From a virus: a DNA stretch of 29,618 nucleotides. The DNA is taken from IMG/VR virus record IMGVR_UViG_3300036466_000272, positions 1-29,618 of that record; one strand, 5' to 3'. The position numbers and the translations under genes were made by a program. The notes under the pieces were generated by a model that saw nothing but the letters and a program-made list of their open reading frames with translations, did not search any database and was not told the DNA's origin. Positions within the stretch are counted from its first letter, which is position 1, and the number at the start of each line of letters is the position of its first letter. Shown here piece by piece: positions 1 through 7,500 of the stretch.

Positions 1-1600
1 CAATCAGCCGGTTACCTACCGCCGCGGATGAGGTTTTATCCAGAGTGACTACGCTTGCAGTAGCAGAGCGGATCCTGCCGCCGTTAATTGCGCCCTGCAG
101 CATTTCGTCGGCGACATTGATAATGTTACCCGGGCGCGGAATTTGACCATCAAGGCCAACTCTGAACGTTACCGTTCTGGTTTCAAGTTGCTCTGATTTA
201 AGGGCCCAAAGTCCGGCGCGCTGGGCCTGCCCTTCACTGGTGCAGCCTACTGCCTCAACATCAAGCTGTGAAATACCAAGAGTCACAGCCGAGTTGTCGA
301 ATACAACGGCAGTATCGTCTTCATAGTTTAAATCTGGGTTACTCCACTTGGTAGTTGCGACACTGTGCCTATCTCGTAAAGCTGTCCCTTTATACTCAAA
401 AATACCATCAATGACGTTAGCGTTGGTGTAGGTGTAAATGGGGTCTTCAGGCATGTCAGCATTGACAACCATCTGGCTGCCGTCCCAGTAGCTTTTACCA
501 TGGAAAATGCTCGTTAACTCATTTAGTAACTGGTATGCCTGGCTTTGTGTTTGGATATAGACGTTGCAGGTGTAGCGTGGCTCTGTACTCCCTTTACCAT
601 CATCTACCATCACATCGCAATACTGAGCGATCTGGTAAAGTTTCCACTTGTTTACCATGTTGGCATTGATGCGATTGCCAAGGCCGTAGCGCTTACTGAG
701 GATTAGATCGTACCAAACCCATGCCGGGTTATTGGTGTATGCCAGCTTAAATGTGCCATCCCATATACCGTTAGTCGTTCCGGTACCGGATGTGGCGTAA
801 GTGCGTGTTTCAGGATCGTAGTTGGTCGGTACCTGAATAATGCGGCCACGGCATAGTGCCGCGAATTTCGGAACGCTAGAAAACTGTTCAGAGTTGTATT
901 GAACGGCCAGTAATGCAGTTTGCGGATAACGTAACTTGGCATCGACAACTTCCGTGTACGACACCACATTCATAGTGTCGCCAGTCGTTACAGAATCGGC
1001 ATTTTCAGTCAATCGTCTAACGCGGATCTGCCAGCTTGAACCTTGCTGCGGTAAATCAATGCGGTGGCTGCGCTCGTACTCAGATTCCGTCTTTCCGTCT
1101 ACTGCTGTGGTAAGTACCGTGGTGTAACTGCCGCCATCGGTGGAAACATCTATGGCATAGGTAATACGATATCCAACACGATCACCATTGTCCTTCTGAG
1201 TCAGCAAAGATGTCCACGCAAAACGTAACCGCACAGCTGATAACTGTGGATTAGTGAACTGGCGTACCCATGGTGTGCCGTAGCGTAGTTCTACGCCGAC
1301 AGACACTTCATTGTTGGTTTCAGGGAAGCCTTGTATATAACTTTGATCAACAGTTCCAGCGCGGAAATCAACGGTAACGCCTTCTATATTGGCGCTGCCA
1401 TCGGTGTTATTTACAGGTGTTCCATCAAGGTAAACAGAGTTGTAGCCATTAACCAGCCCTTCTATCTCGCCTTCACTAATGGCATAAAGCAGTTTCGCGG
1501 TAGCGACAGAACGCAGCGTGTCAGGTGCTGTGTATGGCGTCTGTGAACCAGATCCGCCAGATTTAGCGCCTTTTATTGGCTGCGCAGATTGCTGCATCAT
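1..1600 (-). CDS. J: Tail tip / host-specificity protein J-like (C-terminal part outside window)
   Basis: Lambda gpJ-type central tail fibre protein, which forms the tail tip and carries receptor binding at its distal end. The visible 533 codons open with a glycine/serine-rich start followed by the typical J N-terminal pattern (SVATAKLLYAISEGEIEGLV, then a YLDGTPV motif), and continue as phage-tail protein and fibronectin-like tail-tip segments (for example GLGNRINANMV and a later LGISQLDVEAVG stretch). I chose the ATG at 1600 because a GGGAG ribosome site lies about 10 bases upstream; a second ATG follows directly at 1597. The gene is open to the left edge, so the receptor-binding C-terminus is not seen. 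It is separated from the rest of the tail operon by the immI-like accessory block and a terminator. Identification is firm; host range cannot be judged from this half. Confidence 0.93.
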   Translation of the reverse strand, partial: MMQQSAQPIKGAKSGGSGSQTPYTAPDTLRSVATAKLLYAISEGEIEGLVNGYNSVYLDGTPVNNTDGSANIEGVTVDFRAGTVDQSYIQGFPETNNEVSVGVELRYGTPWVRQFTNPQLSAVRLRFAWTSLLTQKDNGDRVGYRITYAIDVSTDGGSYTTVLTTAVDGKTESEYERSHRIDLPQQGSSWQIRVRRLTENADSVTTGDTMNVVSYTEVVDAKLRYPQTALLAVQYNSEQFSSVPKFAALCRGRIIQVPTNYDPETRTYATSGTGTTNGIWDGTFKLAYTNNPAWVWYDLILSKRYGLGNRINANMVNKWKLYQIAQYCDVMVDDGKGSTEPRYTCNVYIQTQSQAYQLLNELTSIFHGKSYWDGSQMVVNADMPEDPIYTYTNANVIDGIFEYKGTALRDRHSVATTKWSNPDLNYEDDTAVVFDNSAVTLGISQLDVEAVGCTSEGQAQRAGLWALKSEQLETRTVTFRVGLDGQIPRPGNIINVADEMLQGAINGGRIRSATASVVTLDKTSSAAVGNRLI

Positions 1601-1628
1601 TGGTTAATGTCTCCCGACATTTAGTTAC

Positions 1629-1648
1629 AAAAAAACCGCTTTCGCGGC
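1629..1648 (-). terminator. Rho-independent terminator between rha-like gene and J
   Basis: On the minus strand a CCGC-GAAA-GCGG hairpin with a GNRA tetraloop is followed by seven T residues. It lies just after the rha-like stop and only about 30 bases before the J start codon, so J expression needs read-through, for example by Q-modified polymerase. Confidence 0.75.
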
Positions 1649-1657
1649 ATCTATTGG

Positions 1658-2194
1658 CTAACTTGCTATTTTGAAAAACGGCAGTGTGAACTGCCCTTCT
1701 TGCTCTAACTTTTCTATTCGCGCTAAGAGCGATGGTTTCTTGACTCTTCCCCAACGGTTAAGCAAGCGGCCAGACATACTCGCCACATCGCTTTCTTTCA
1801 TGTACTCGAGCATCACCGCGTTGCGTTCTGATTCGTAGTTGCGGCTGAGTTTGTCGAGTTCGACGGTCATCCAGTTGAAGGCATTGATATAGGCCTCTTT
1901 GATTGCGGCGGCTTTCTTGCCAGTAAATCCCATAACCAAAAACATAAATCCGTCCTTGGTCATTTGATAGAAAGGTTGAGGCTTATTATTCTGTAACTCA
2001 TTATTTTTAAAGCAAAGCGTAAAATTACGCTCAGTAAAATCAGCAGAGCAACCGATATTTTTAAGCTTATACAGCACATCTTTATGCCGCTTACCAAATG
2101 CTTTGGCAACCAGTAGTGAATCAGTAACCGGCACACCATTAGGTGCGGCAATCAATTGGTGAAAGTCCAACACAGCTTCTACTTGATAAGTCAT
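1658..2194 (-). CDS. rha: Rha-family phage regulatory protein
   Basis: A 178-residue protein with the Rha (pRha) regulatory domain in its N-terminal half: VTDSLLVAKAFGKRHKDVL followed by an aromatic-rich FYQMTKDGFMFLVMGFTGKKA stretch typical of Rha and antirepressor-like proteins. Phage Rha proteins are known to interfere with growth in some hosts lacking IHF and are thought to be regulators. The C-terminal third is predicted helical and charged. I chose the ATG at 2194 because a TAGGAG ribosome site lies 8 bases upstream; the longer frame needs a TTG with no such site. That ribosome site is inside one arm of a 16-bp inverted repeat, suggesting translational control. The gene lies downstream of ant and a promoter/terminator cassette, and is followed by its own terminator. 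Confidence 0.8.
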   Translation of the reverse strand: MTYQVEAVLDFHQLIAAPNGVPVTDSLLVAKAFGKRHKDVLYKLKNIGCSADFTERNFTLCFKNNELQNNKPQPFYQMTKDGFMFLVMGFTGKKAAAIKEAYINAFNWMTVELDKLSRNYESERNAVMLEYMKESDVASMSGRLLNRWGRVKKPSLLARIEKLEQEGQFTLPFFKIAS

Positions 2195-2203
2195 GGTGTA
2201 ACT

Positions 2204-2281
2204 CCTATAGAGAATGAGCCTGCTAGCACAGAGATACCGCCCCAAGAGATAACGATATCTCTCAAGCTCATTCTCTATAGG
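2204..2281 (-). promoter_or_regulatory. Leader inverted repeat overlapping the rha ribosome site
   Basis: A perfect 16-bp inverted repeat (2204-2219 and 2266-2281, CCTATAGAGAATGAGC) flanks 46 bases that contain a further 7-bp hairpin (2245-2251 with 2256-2262, AGAGATA/TATCTCT). In the leftward transcript the 3' arm includes TAGG of the TAGGAG Shine-Dalgarno for the rha-like gene, so the folded leader would partly hide it. It could also be a DNA operator; the sequence does not decide between these. Confidence 0.5.
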
Positions 2282-2327
2282 CTCTTGGTTTATGTGCGCC
2301 TGCTAGTGCGCGGTGAATTTCAGAAAC

Positions 2328-2388
2328 AAAAAAGCCCCGGAGATTGCCGAGGCCTATAAACGCAAAAACCGCCACAAAGGACGGTTTT
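2328..2388 (-). terminator. Tandem terminators downstream of ant and the predicted 2423-2451 promoter
   Basis: Two consecutive leftward hairpins. The first (about 2365-2388) has an AACCG/CGGTT stem ending in five T. The second pairs 2334-2340 with 2347-2353 (seven pairs, one G-U) followed by six T residues. The pair closely resembles the tandem terminators before the endolysin gene at 23574-23631, both in sequence and in spacing. Confidence 0.75.
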
Positions 2389-2422
2389 CAGGGTACTACT
2401 ACTTTTCTTCCACTCTGGGAAA

Positions 2423-2451
2423 ATTTAATCACTGTTGGGTCAAGATTGCAA
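2423..2451 (-). promoter_or_regulatory. Predicted leftward (late-type) promoter, diverged copy
   Basis: TTGCAA (2446-2451) and TTAAAT (2423-2428) are separated by 17 bases. The spacer ends in ACAGTGA directly before the -10, exactly as in the stronger candidate at 23668-23696. The two promoters and the tandem terminators behind them align over about 106 bases. The -35 overlaps the end of ant. Taken alone this would be weak; the shared architecture raises it. Confidence 0.4.
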
Positions 2452-3366
2452 CAGTGGCTTATCCAGATCATCGAGGCTGTACTCACCAGACAGTGCCATC
2501 ATGCGGTGCTTCATTTCATCGAGCGCTTGCGACAACAGCATGGCATCACGCTGAATGGCTCTTATGGCCTTGATGTCTGCTAGGCCTTTGTCTTTGATAT
2601 CAATTGGTGACAGGTGCGTGCCTGTTTCGTCAACTTGCAGCAAGCAACGGGTGCCAACGGGGAAGCCTGCTATGGTGGCGTCGATGGTCGGCATAGACAC
2701 TGGATGGTTAAACTGCTCTCCATCAATAGTGAAGCTACCAGTAGATCCTTCTCTTGGTATGAATTGCCCTTCCAGCGAAACTCTGGCAGCAAGCGACAAA
2801 GCCTCTGTAAATTGGTCTTCAGCAATTTCTTTGTAGGACACACCAAAGTGGGATTTTAGCGCAGACCACATGGTGATCATCGCTTTTGCTTGTTTCTCCT
2901 TCGGCAATGCCTTGCCTCGAGTCATCACTAACTGCTTGATCGCTTCCTGTTGGTCTGACGTGATTTTGCCAGTGATGCACTTCTTAGCCTTGCGCGGATT
3001 GGTCACCTCGCCTTTCGTCCAGTATTCATAAAGCACATCATCACACTCTTCCTGATACTGGATTACGCGATCGCGGATTTCAGCACGAACCTTGTTAGGA
3101 CTAATACTATTCAACCAAGCGGCAAGTTTTCGCAGTGCTAAACAAATCATGTTCTGTGATCCACCAGATGAAGGTATGGTGATTTCCACCATACCTTTTG
3201 TAAAGCGTTGAGAAAGCTTCTTATGTTGAGATTTCCAATCAAGCCCCATACCTTCAACGATAGGCTTCATCGGAGTGTATGCTTCACCTTGATGTTCAAC
3301 GACTAAAAGCGAGTTCCCATGAAAAGGAACATTGATTGTACGATCTGCAATTGCTAGACTTGTCAT
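2440..3366 (-). CDS. ant: P22 Ant-like antirepressor
   Basis: A 308-residue antirepressor of the P22_AR_N family; P22 Ant is about 300 residues. The N-terminal domain (about residues 1-110) has the characteristic GEAYTPMKPIVEGMGLDW, then FTKGMVEITIPSSGG and LRKLAAWLNSISPNKV. A C-terminal helical domain with KITSDQQEAIKQLV follows. Such proteins bind and inactivate phage repressors, allowing induction. The frame stays open to 3477 and an ATG at 3456 overlaps the arc-like gene. I prefer the ATG at 3366, which starts at the conserved domain, leaves about 70 bases after arc as in P22, and has its ribosome site covered by the predicted sar-like RNA. Co-transcribed with arc from the shared leftward promoter. 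Confidence 0.88.
   Translation of the reverse strand: MTSLAIADRTINVPFHGNSLLVVEHQGEAYTPMKPIVEGMGLDWKSQHKKLSQRFTKGMVEITIPSSGGSQNMICLALRKLAAWLNSISPNKVRAEIRDRVIQYQEECDDVLYEYWTKGEVTNPRKAKKCITGKITSDQQEAIKQLVMTRGKALPKEKQAKAMITMWSALKSHFGVSYKEIAEDQFTEALSLAARVSLEGQFIPREGSTGSFTIDGEQFNHPVSMPTIDATIAGFPVGTRCLLQVDETGTHLSPIDIKDKGLADIKAIRAIQRDAMLLSQALDEMKHRMMALSGEYSLDDLDKPLLQS
3332..3360 (+). promoter_or_regulatory. Predicted promoter of the sar-like antisense RNA
   Basis: TTGATT (3332-3337), a 17-base spacer and TAGACT (3355-3360), four of six matches in each box. It lies inside the 5' part of ant and points against it. Transcription would begin near 3367, directly opposite the base before the ant ATG. Confidence 0.5.
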
Positions 3367-3438
3367 GTCGATATTCTCTAGTAAAGTTTTTCGATAAGAA
3401 ACCTCGTTGGTTGCCGCCTTCGGGGTTTCGCTTTTTTT
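3367..3438 (+). ncRNA. sar: Predicted sar-like antisense RNA over the ant start
   Basis: A rightward RNA of about 72 nt is predicted from the promoter at 3332-3360 to a strong Rho-independent terminator: stem 3398-3406 (GAAACCTCG) with 3421-3429 (CGGGGTTTC), nine pairs including one G-U, then GC and seven T (3432-3438). It would be complementary to the arc-ant intercistronic region and the ant ribosome site. P22 immI encodes the Sar RNA, about 70 nt, at the same place with the role of blocking ant translation. Function here is inferred from position, size and terminator. Confidence 0.6.
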
Positions 3439-3598
3439 ATGCCTTAATATGTCCATCTTCTTTAAGACTCCGTTCAATACGTTTAATCACTTCATTGTTT
3501 AGTGATCGCCCCTCTTCTTTGGCAACGTTTTTCAACAACTCCTTAAGTTGTTCAGGAAATCTGATTCCTGTCGGCGCAATATCCTTTACCATTCCCAT
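3437..3598 (-). CDS. arc: Arc-like ribbon-helix-helix repressor
   Basis: A 53-residue ribbon-helix-helix protein, exactly the length of P22 Arc. It shows the family pattern: a beta-strand segment TGIRFPEQLKELLKNVA followed by GRSLNNEVIKRIERS, and a C-terminus (EDGHIKA) resembling the KEGRIGA end of Arc. In P22, Arc shuts down the ant promoter soon after infection. The ATG at 3598 has an AAGAGG ribosome site 6 bases upstream; a second ATG follows at 3592. It is transcribed leftward ahead of ant and divergently from the mnt-like gene, the same layout as P22 immI. Confidence 0.85.
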   Translation of the reverse strand: MGMVKDIAPTGIRFPEQLKELLKNVAKEEGRSLNNEVIKRIERSLKEDGHIKA

Positions 3599-3637
3599 TT
3601 TTAGCCTCTTTTGTTTATGGTCAACTTTACATCACTC

Positions 3638-3691
3638 CACAATGATTACATCGTGAGTATAGATAGTCAACGTGTTTTTAATTACATTGTG
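3638..3691. promoter_or_regulatory. arc-ant promoter and operator region between arc and mnt
   Basis: A leftward promoter is suggested by TTGACT (minus strand, 3665-3670), a 16-base spacer and TAATCA (3643-3648), giving a leader of about 40 bases before arc. The imperfect 18-bp palindrome CACAATG-ATTA-CATCGTG (3638-3655) overlaps this -10, and another half-site CATTGTG is at 3685-3691. TTACAT occurs three times (3627, 3646, 3682). These are plausible Arc/Mnt binding sites; I could not pick a convincing mnt promoter. Confidence 0.5.
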
Positions 3692-3720
3692 TAGAAATAT
3701 TGGCACACTGGTAGTAAGAG

Positions 3721-4017
3721 ATGCATGTACGCGATATAGCACCATATGGCGTGAGAATGCCTGCTGAGTTAAAAGAAAAGTTGCAGGAGATAGCAAAATC
3801 CAATGGTAGGTCATTGAATTCTGAGATAGTAATGATCCTAGAGGATCACGTAAAACGTAACACAATGGATTTAGACAGCCTCAGAGAACTTGATAATGAC
3901 GAGCTACATGAGATCATCAAAACGCAGGCTGACCTACTTATAAAATATAAAGAAGCCATTGATAATGGATTTTCTGTTCTCAACGATGTCAAGAGGCTTC
4001 TTGATAGCAAGAAATAG
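3721..4017 (+). CDS. mnt: Mnt-like ribbon-helix-helix repressor
   Basis: A 98-residue protein with an N-terminal Arc/Mnt ribbon-helix-helix domain: YGVRMPAELKEKLQEIAKSN, then GRSLNSEIVMILEDHV. It is clearly related to the neighbouring Arc-like protein. The C-terminal half (about residues 50-98) is acidic then helical, as expected for the tetramerising coiled coil of Mnt-type repressors; P22 Mnt is 82 residues. In P22, Mnt keeps ant off in the lysogen. It is transcribed rightward, divergently from arc-ant, completing an immI-like switch. The start has no strong ribosome site (GTAAGAG just upstream), consistent with low expression. Confidence 0.82.
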   Translation: MHVRDIAPYGVRMPAELKEKLQEIAKSNGRSLNSEIVMILEDHVKRNTMDLDSLRELDNDELHEIIKTQADLLIKYKEAIDNGFSVLNDVKRLLDSKK

Positions 4018-4042
4018 TGTAATTCAACTTCCCCCAATGGTG

Positions 4043-4148
4043 GATATCACAATTCCGATCTCCTCAAATTGAGGTTTACGAATAAATCAATAACTTACAA
4101 AGGTGTTGTGATATCGAAACACCTTTCAACCGTTTCGATATCACAACA
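4043..4148 (+). promoter_or_regulatory. Iterated operator-like sequences before the lipoprotein gene
   Basis: GATATCACAA occurs at 4043-4052 and 4137-4146, and inverted at 4106-4115. The last two sit in a perfect 17-bp inverted repeat (4104-4120 with 4132-4148) separated by 11 bases. A second, mutually exclusive pairing exists: AAAGGTGTT (4099-4107) with AACACCTTT (4118-4126). The palindrome CCTCAA-A-TTGAGG lies at 4062-4074. No T-tract follows, so these read as protein-binding sites or a switching RNA leader rather than a terminator. Confidence 0.5.
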
Positions 4149-4178
4149 GTTGACTTTATCAACAAACAAGGACGCACA

Positions 4179-4520
4179 ATGAAAAAACTTGCTCTCGTTA
4201 TGGTGTTGGCTCTGGCTGGGTGTGGTGAAAGCAAGCCAGCGGAGCCTACAAAAACAATGGCCTATGTCCAGTGTACTAATGCAGTTTCTTCAAGACTAAA
4301 GGCTCCTTCTACAGCTAAATTCGGTAACTATTCAGATTCACTATCAAAACCAATTAAGTCAGTATTGAATAGCTATGGCGAAGAAAATATAACTTTTCTT
4401 GTTGTAGGTTACGTAGATGCCCAAAATGGATTCGGAGCGATGCTAAGAAATAGTTATTCTTGCACTATAACTGGAATGCCAGGAAATAGATGGCACCTTG
4501 AGTCGCTGGATATTGACTAA
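4179..4520 (+). CDS. Small prophage lipoprotein (accessory)
   Basis: A 113-residue secreted lipoprotein. It begins with a lysine-containing signal peptide and a lipobox LAGC with the lipidated cysteine at residue 15, so it should be anchored in a membrane. The mature part has VQCTNAVSSRLKAPSTAKFG and YVDAQNGFGAMLRNSYSC, a pattern I associate with small uncharacterised prophage and periplasmic proteins; two cysteines could form a disulphide. The ATG has an AAGGAC ribosome site. It is encoded against the tail genes and its stop codon overlaps that of the tape measure gene (shared CTAA), so it looks like a lysogenic-conversion gene with its own operator-rich leader. Exclusion of related phages is a guess from position; function unknown. 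Confidence 0.78.
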   Translation: MKKLALVMVLALAGCGESKPAEPTKTMAYVQCTNAVSSRLKAPSTAKFGNYSDSLSKPIKSVLNSYGEENITFLVVGYVDAQNGFGAMLRNSYSCTITGMPGNRWHLESLDID

Positions 4521-7500
4521 CGACTTCTTGAGTCCAACAACCCCATTGGCCGCTGTTCCTCGATGATAATTTTGCGGACAGCGTTTCCAATCATCACACC
4601 TAGCTGTTTGTATTGCGATGTTTGATCGCCGGTAACTTCTGTCTGCCCTGTTTCTGCATTAATAATCACATTGAATGATACATTACTGCTATTAGATGCA
4701 GAAGAACCAGCCTGCTTCAAAATATCAGCAGTTGTCTGCCTACTGGTAACATTGGCACCTGACACAATTTCAGGACCGTACTCGCCAACTATCCCCCATT
4801 TGCTTGATGGAATCTTACCGCCTTTGTCGAACAACCCAGCAAAAGCAGAGGATGCAATAGTAGTAACAAATGGCGTAGTTTCTGCAATTGCTAAACCTGC
4901 TGCGGCTGGTGCTGCGGCAGGGCCAATTAACGGAATAGCGGCTGTTGAAGCGTAGGCGTTCAAAGCTGCCATGTTTTGTGCAGCAATCGCATTGGAAAAC
5001 ATTTGTGAACCTGCAAGCGCCTGAGTTGTACTACCTACCAACATCTGAACAGTTTGATACACCAGCCACTGCGCTGCCAAATCAGTCAAGGCTTGCAGCA
5101 TGGAAGAAGCAAAGCCTTTCACCATATTTTGTAGGGATCCACCTAGTGTTTCTGCCCCTGTCGCCAAATCATAAAGGCTGCTGCTGAGTGTCGATGTGGT
5201 TTCACTCAGTACATTAGCAGTGGCATCTTGAACATTCTGGTAAGTGTTTTTGGCAGCGTCAGCATAGTTCCTCCATGCTTCCATTGAACCAGTCATCCAG
5301 TTTTGTTCTGCTGCTGCTTTTTGCAGTGCAGATTCCCTCAAGACAGATATTTTTTTATCTTCAGCCATCTGTAGGTTTTTGATTGATTGTTCGTATGCCT
5401 CCTGGTCAATACGCGATAATTCGCTTTTCTGCTTGTCTGCAAGAGCAGCTCTGGCGTTAGCATAATATTGGTGAACAGCCAACTCTTCCTCTTGCTGCTT
5501 ACGCCATTTCTCGCCACGGCCCATACCGGTAATTGAGAGATTTTGCTGTTGTTGGTATACGGCAAGATCTCGTTGAATCGCCGCGTACTCTTGGGCCGCC
5601 TGTCGCTGTTCCTCAAGTGCCTTTTTGGCATCCTTGCGTTTCTGAATTTCCTCAACCAGCAATAATGCTTCTGACTTCAGCCCGCCTTCAAGTTTTGATG
5701 ATTCTATCTGGGCTATAACTTTTTCAGCGTTGTACTGTTTAAGTGCCTCTTTCCCTAGCGTTACCTCAGCATATTCATCGCGTAGAGACTGGAGCAACTT
5801 TTCTGATGATTTGTCTAATTTTTCTGTGGACTTGGCGGCTTCATCGGTTGCTTCCGTTGTGTTTTTTATATCTGGTAAACCAGATTTAAACACAGCCTGT
5901 TGTTTAAGTGATATTTCGTTTAGCTGCTTTTCAAGTTCATCATTTTTTTTCTTTAGCTGATCAATCTGGTTAATAAGACCAAATCTTGTCGATTCATTAA
6001 ATGTTGACTTTACCAACTCATTAAGTTGGATCATTGCGTCATTATTATTGTTAATCTGCTCGCGAATGGTCGCCATCTGTGAATTAAACTTGGCAACCTG
6101 CACCTGTCTCTGAACTTCATTTAGTCCAGAGAAAGATTCCGTAAGAGAATCAACTTTTTCTGAAAGTTCTTTAGCTGCTTCCTTAGCTGTTTTTGATTTA
6201 TCAGAGAAATCAATAAATGATGCAGCAACCAGTCCTACAGATATTGCCAATCCTACTGGGCCAGTTAAGAATCCAGTCAATGCTGTTGTTGCGCGAGAAA
6301 GTAGGCTGGCAGCAGCAACAGCCTTTTCAGTCTGGACAACGGCACGGTTAACTGTAGCTGTCGCTATACCATAAGCCTCAACTGCTGCTGTTCTTTGGGC
6401 ATAAGCAGCCTGTACTGCTGTACTTGTTGCTGTAGTTGTAGCGGCAAGTTGGCGTTCTGCTGCTTCAATCTGTTTTGCAATAGTTACTTCGCCAAGGCGT
6501 ATTTCAGCCATGCGCGTAGCAGCTTGTTGGCGACCAATATCACTAATCTGTGCCTTGATGCGCTGTACTTCTAGCGCGTTCTCTGCCGCCATTAACTGCT
6601 GCGTGGTACGCATTCTGGCAATTTCAGAAGCCTGAGCCTCTTTATCTGCCATCACCTTAGCTTCGGCACTAGCTACGGCAGCGTTGGCCCTTGCCAATTC
6701 TTGCTTTGCTGACATCTGAATAGCTTCTGCTGAACGTTGCTCTGCCTGAGCCTCTAACAGTAGCGTTTTATTGGTGTTTGCTATTGCTATTTGGTTAGCG
6801 ATTGCCGCCTGTGTGGCATAAGCCAACTTTGTACCGTAGAAGGCAACTCCAGCGGCAGCTGCGCCACCCGCTATCTTGCCAATGGTTTGCAGCCCATCTG
6901 AAAGCGTTGAAGCCTCACCAGAGAAGTAGTTAGTAGCCTCTGTTATAGAGTTAAGAATAGGCGTTAATGTGCTGGCAATTGGCTTTTCAAAAGCCACAAC
7001 TAATAACTGGTAGGAGTTTGAAAGGTCTCGATACTTGGCGGACAAGTTGTCAGCAGTGGCTGCAGCAGCGCCGTTATAGTCCTGCAGTGCTTTGATCAAG
7101 GTATTCTTCAGGAAGTCACTTGTTACTTTCCCATCCTTAACCATGTTACGGAACTGGACGCCGACACCTTTGCCAGTAAATCCAGCAGCACGGCCTAGTG
7201 CATCCAGTAAGCCAGGCATCGGCTCAATGACTTGGTTAAGCTCCTGAGCCTGCACTGTCCCTTGGGATAGCGCCTGTGATAGGCCGTATAGGATGAAACC
7301 TTGCTGCTCTGTAGTGATCCCTAGCGCGCTCTGTGCGTTGCTGAAACCCTCTGTTATCTTGCGAGCTTCCTCAGTCGTGAGAATTCCTTGCTTTTGCAGT
7401 GCGATAAGGCGTACGTAACTATCCGCAAGCGGGATCAGCTCTTTGTGGTGATCCTTGGAAAGCTGAATCAGGTATTCTTCTTCTTTTCGGTACTGATGGC

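Noticed and set aside
2555-2859. Rightward frames opposite ant
   Set aside because: They have no ribosome sites and no protein-like pattern, and lie fully inside the ant coding sequence.
3367-3477. Longer N-terminus of Ant from 3456 or 3477
   Set aside because: The extra residues are not part of the conserved antirepressor domain, the frame overlaps arc, and the P22-like layout with an antisense RNA supports the start at 3366.
4104-4148. Rho-independent terminator after the mnt-like gene
   Set aside because: The 17-pair inverted repeat is strong but lacks a T-run in either direction and carries box repeats, so a regulatory site is more likely.
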